From Bacillus sp. F19 (lineage in GTDB: Bacteria > Bacillota > Bacilli > Bacillales > Bacillaceae): a stretch of 64,000 nucleotides of DNA. Made by a program: the position numbers and the translations under genes. Positions within the stretch are counted from its first letter, which is position 1, and every line of letters begins with the position of its first letter. This document shows, piece by piece, positions 63,244 to 64,000 of the stretch. Location of the stretch: assembly GCA_023823795.1 (NCBI GenBank), contig CP085710.1, positions 1,824,001 through 1,888,000 on the forward strand, given 5' to 3'. The notes under the pieces were generated by a model that saw only the letters and a program-made list of their open reading frames with translations, had not been told where the DNA came from and did not search any database.

Positions 63244-63391
63244 ATTCATGAACTCGTATAATATTGGAGATATGGTCCAAAAGTTTCTACCGAACTGCCG
63301 TAAAAAGTTTGACTACGGGGAATGAATAAAAAAGGCATTATTCCATTGCCTTTATTTATCTCACTCCTCCATAACAGCGAGGGGTTTTTTT
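63244..63391 (+). promoter_or_regulatory. Purine (guanine-class) riboswitch with terminator, upstream of adeC
   Basis: Aptamer core: CTCGTATAAT (P1/J1-2), P2 TTGGA/TCCAA with loop GATATGG, J2/3 AGTTTCTACC, P3 CGAACT/AGTTTG with loop GCCGTAAAA, then GACTACGGGG. C at 63313 (GACTA, not GATTA) marks the guanine/hypoxanthine type. P1 extends by ATTCAT/ATGAAT. Expression platform: terminator CTCCTC (63364-63369)/GAGGGG (63379-63384) + T7; antiterminator GGGGAATGA (63317-63325) pairs with TCACTCCTC (63361-63369), 8 of 9. The terminator contains the adeC ribosome binding site. Ligand binding should turn the gene off. Confidence 0.93.
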
Positions 63392-64000
63392 ATGAAAAAA
63401 AATGAATTCATTCAATCAATAGAAGCAAGTACAAAAAGAAAAAAAGCCGATATCGTTTTTAAAAATGCTCAGATTGTCGATGTGTTTAATTCGGAGATTA
63501 TAAGCGGCGACGTAGCCGTCACAAATGGAAGAATTGTAGGTATAGGCGATTATGAAGGCAAGGAGGAAATTGATGTAAGCGGGAAGTATCTTTGTCCCGG
63601 ATTAATTGATGGTCATGTTCATATTGAATCGTCAATGGTACCGCCGCATGAATTTGCCAAAGTGGTGCTTCCTCATGGTGTAACAACGGTCATTGCAGAT
63701 CCTCACGAAATTGCGAATGTTTCCGGGGTAAAAGGGATTCAATATATGCTGGACAGTTCAGAAGGCATTTTGCTTGATGTATTTGTCATGCTGCCGTCCA
63801 GTGTGCCTGCAACAAGCTTTGAACATGCAGGAGCAAGGCTGGAAGCTTGTGATTTAGAACCCCTTTTTGACCATGAACGAGTCATTGGGCTTGCAGAAGT
63901 CATGGATTATGTTGCTGTTCAAACAGCTTCTGACAGCATGCTGAATAAACTTGAAATGACTTCACGGCACTCGCGCCTGATTGATGGACATATGGCTGGC
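63392..64000 (+). CDS. adeC: Adenine deaminase AdeC (5' part; continues beyond window)
   Basis: 203 codons of an amidohydrolase with the metal motif GLIDGHVHIESSMVPP and HGVTTVIADPHEIANVSGVKG (AdeC signature), then LEVMDY-type GLAEVMDY. It converts adenine to hypoxanthine and ammonia for salvage. ATG 63392 lies 7 bases after GAGGGG. Guanine-class riboswitch control suits feedback by the hypoxanthine it produces. In B. subtilis adeC is close to ykqA and ktrC. The C-terminal two thirds are outside the window. Confidence 0.95.
   Translation, partial: MKKNEFIQSIEASTKRKKADIVFKNAQIVDVFNSEIISGDVAVTNGRIVGIGDYEGKEEIDVSGKYLCPGLIDGHVHIESSMVPPHEFAKVVLPHGVTTVIADPHEIANVSGVKGIQYMLDSSEGILLDVFVMLPSSVPATSFEHAGARLEACDLEPLFDHERVIGLAEVMDYVAVQTASDSMLNKLEMTSRHSRLIDGHMAG

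Overview
The window is a Bacillaceae chromosome segment of moderate-to-low GC. Its backbone follows the Bacillus subtilis abbA-ykuL-ccpC-ykuNOP-dapHL-ykuSTUV ... yknUV-yknWXYZ ... sipT-ykpA-ykpB-ampS-mreBH-kinC-ykqA-ktrC-adeC order closely. Typical AGGAGG ribosome binding sites, many TTG/GTG starts, and SigW-, SigI- and Fur-type sites fit a Bacillus or Metabacillus-like species; the species itself cannot be read from the sequence. There are no rRNA or tRNA genes, no CRISPR array, no phage and no complete IS element.

Layout. 1-11.6 kb: end of abbA, a 21-bp tandem repeat array, darB (c-di-AMP sensor), an MFS exporter, a VOC/TSUP pair, ccpC with a candidate operator, the Fur-controlled ykuNOP flavodoxin operon, lysine/DAP genes dapH-dapL, ykuS, a broken mscS-type ykuT, and redox genes ykuU and ykuV. 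11.6-15.3 kb: accessory genes (quinone-reductase-like enzyme, cold-shock protein, acetate-type transporter, two small conserved proteins). 15.5-27.5 kb: a reductive pyrimidine degradation island (ureidopropionase, preT, preA, dihydropyrimidinase, NCS1 transporter, PucR regulator, malonate-semialdehyde dehydrogenase, beta-alanine aminotransferase), predicted to convert uracil or thymine to acetyl-CoA or propionyl-CoA while releasing nitrogen. B. subtilis has rok and the molybdopterin genes at this position. 27.6-31 kb: DeoR regulator, maltose acetyltransferase, a PhnB-like protein, a frameshifted small gene, GrpB and a flavin reductase. 31-38.6 kb: the yknUV exporter and the SigW-type yknWXYZ operon. 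38.9-51.6 kb: ydcF, lysE, sipT, a DUF4349 lipoprotein, ykpA, ykpB, a CobW GTPase, DegV, ampS, an acyl-CoA dehydrogenase and an APH-type kinase. 51.6-64 kb: an ABC-F gene with an attenuator-like leader, a VanW-like lipoprotein, mreBH, a thioesterase, a DUF6884 protein, kinC, ykqA, a cyanide-insensitive-type bd oxidase, ktrC, a type I toxin-antitoxin locus, and adeC behind a purine riboswitch.

Most notable non-coding signals: (i) a holin-like type I toxin gene of 27 codons with an opposing RNA, a shared terminator and a LexA-like dyad over its promoter; (ii) a complete guanine-class purine riboswitch whose terminator contains the adeC Shine-Dalgarno; (iii) an ABC-F leader with an 18-codon uORF and mutually exclusive pairings built on the same terminator/SD design; (iv) two distant arrays of one 21-bp repeat family plus copies of a roughly 120-bp intergenic repeat. 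Several genes carry single-base lesions (ykuT, a DUF6440-like gene, the yknX start, a 61-codon remnant) or an unusual start (ATA in the vanW-like gene). These are either real decay or sequencing error, and raw reads are needed to tell which.
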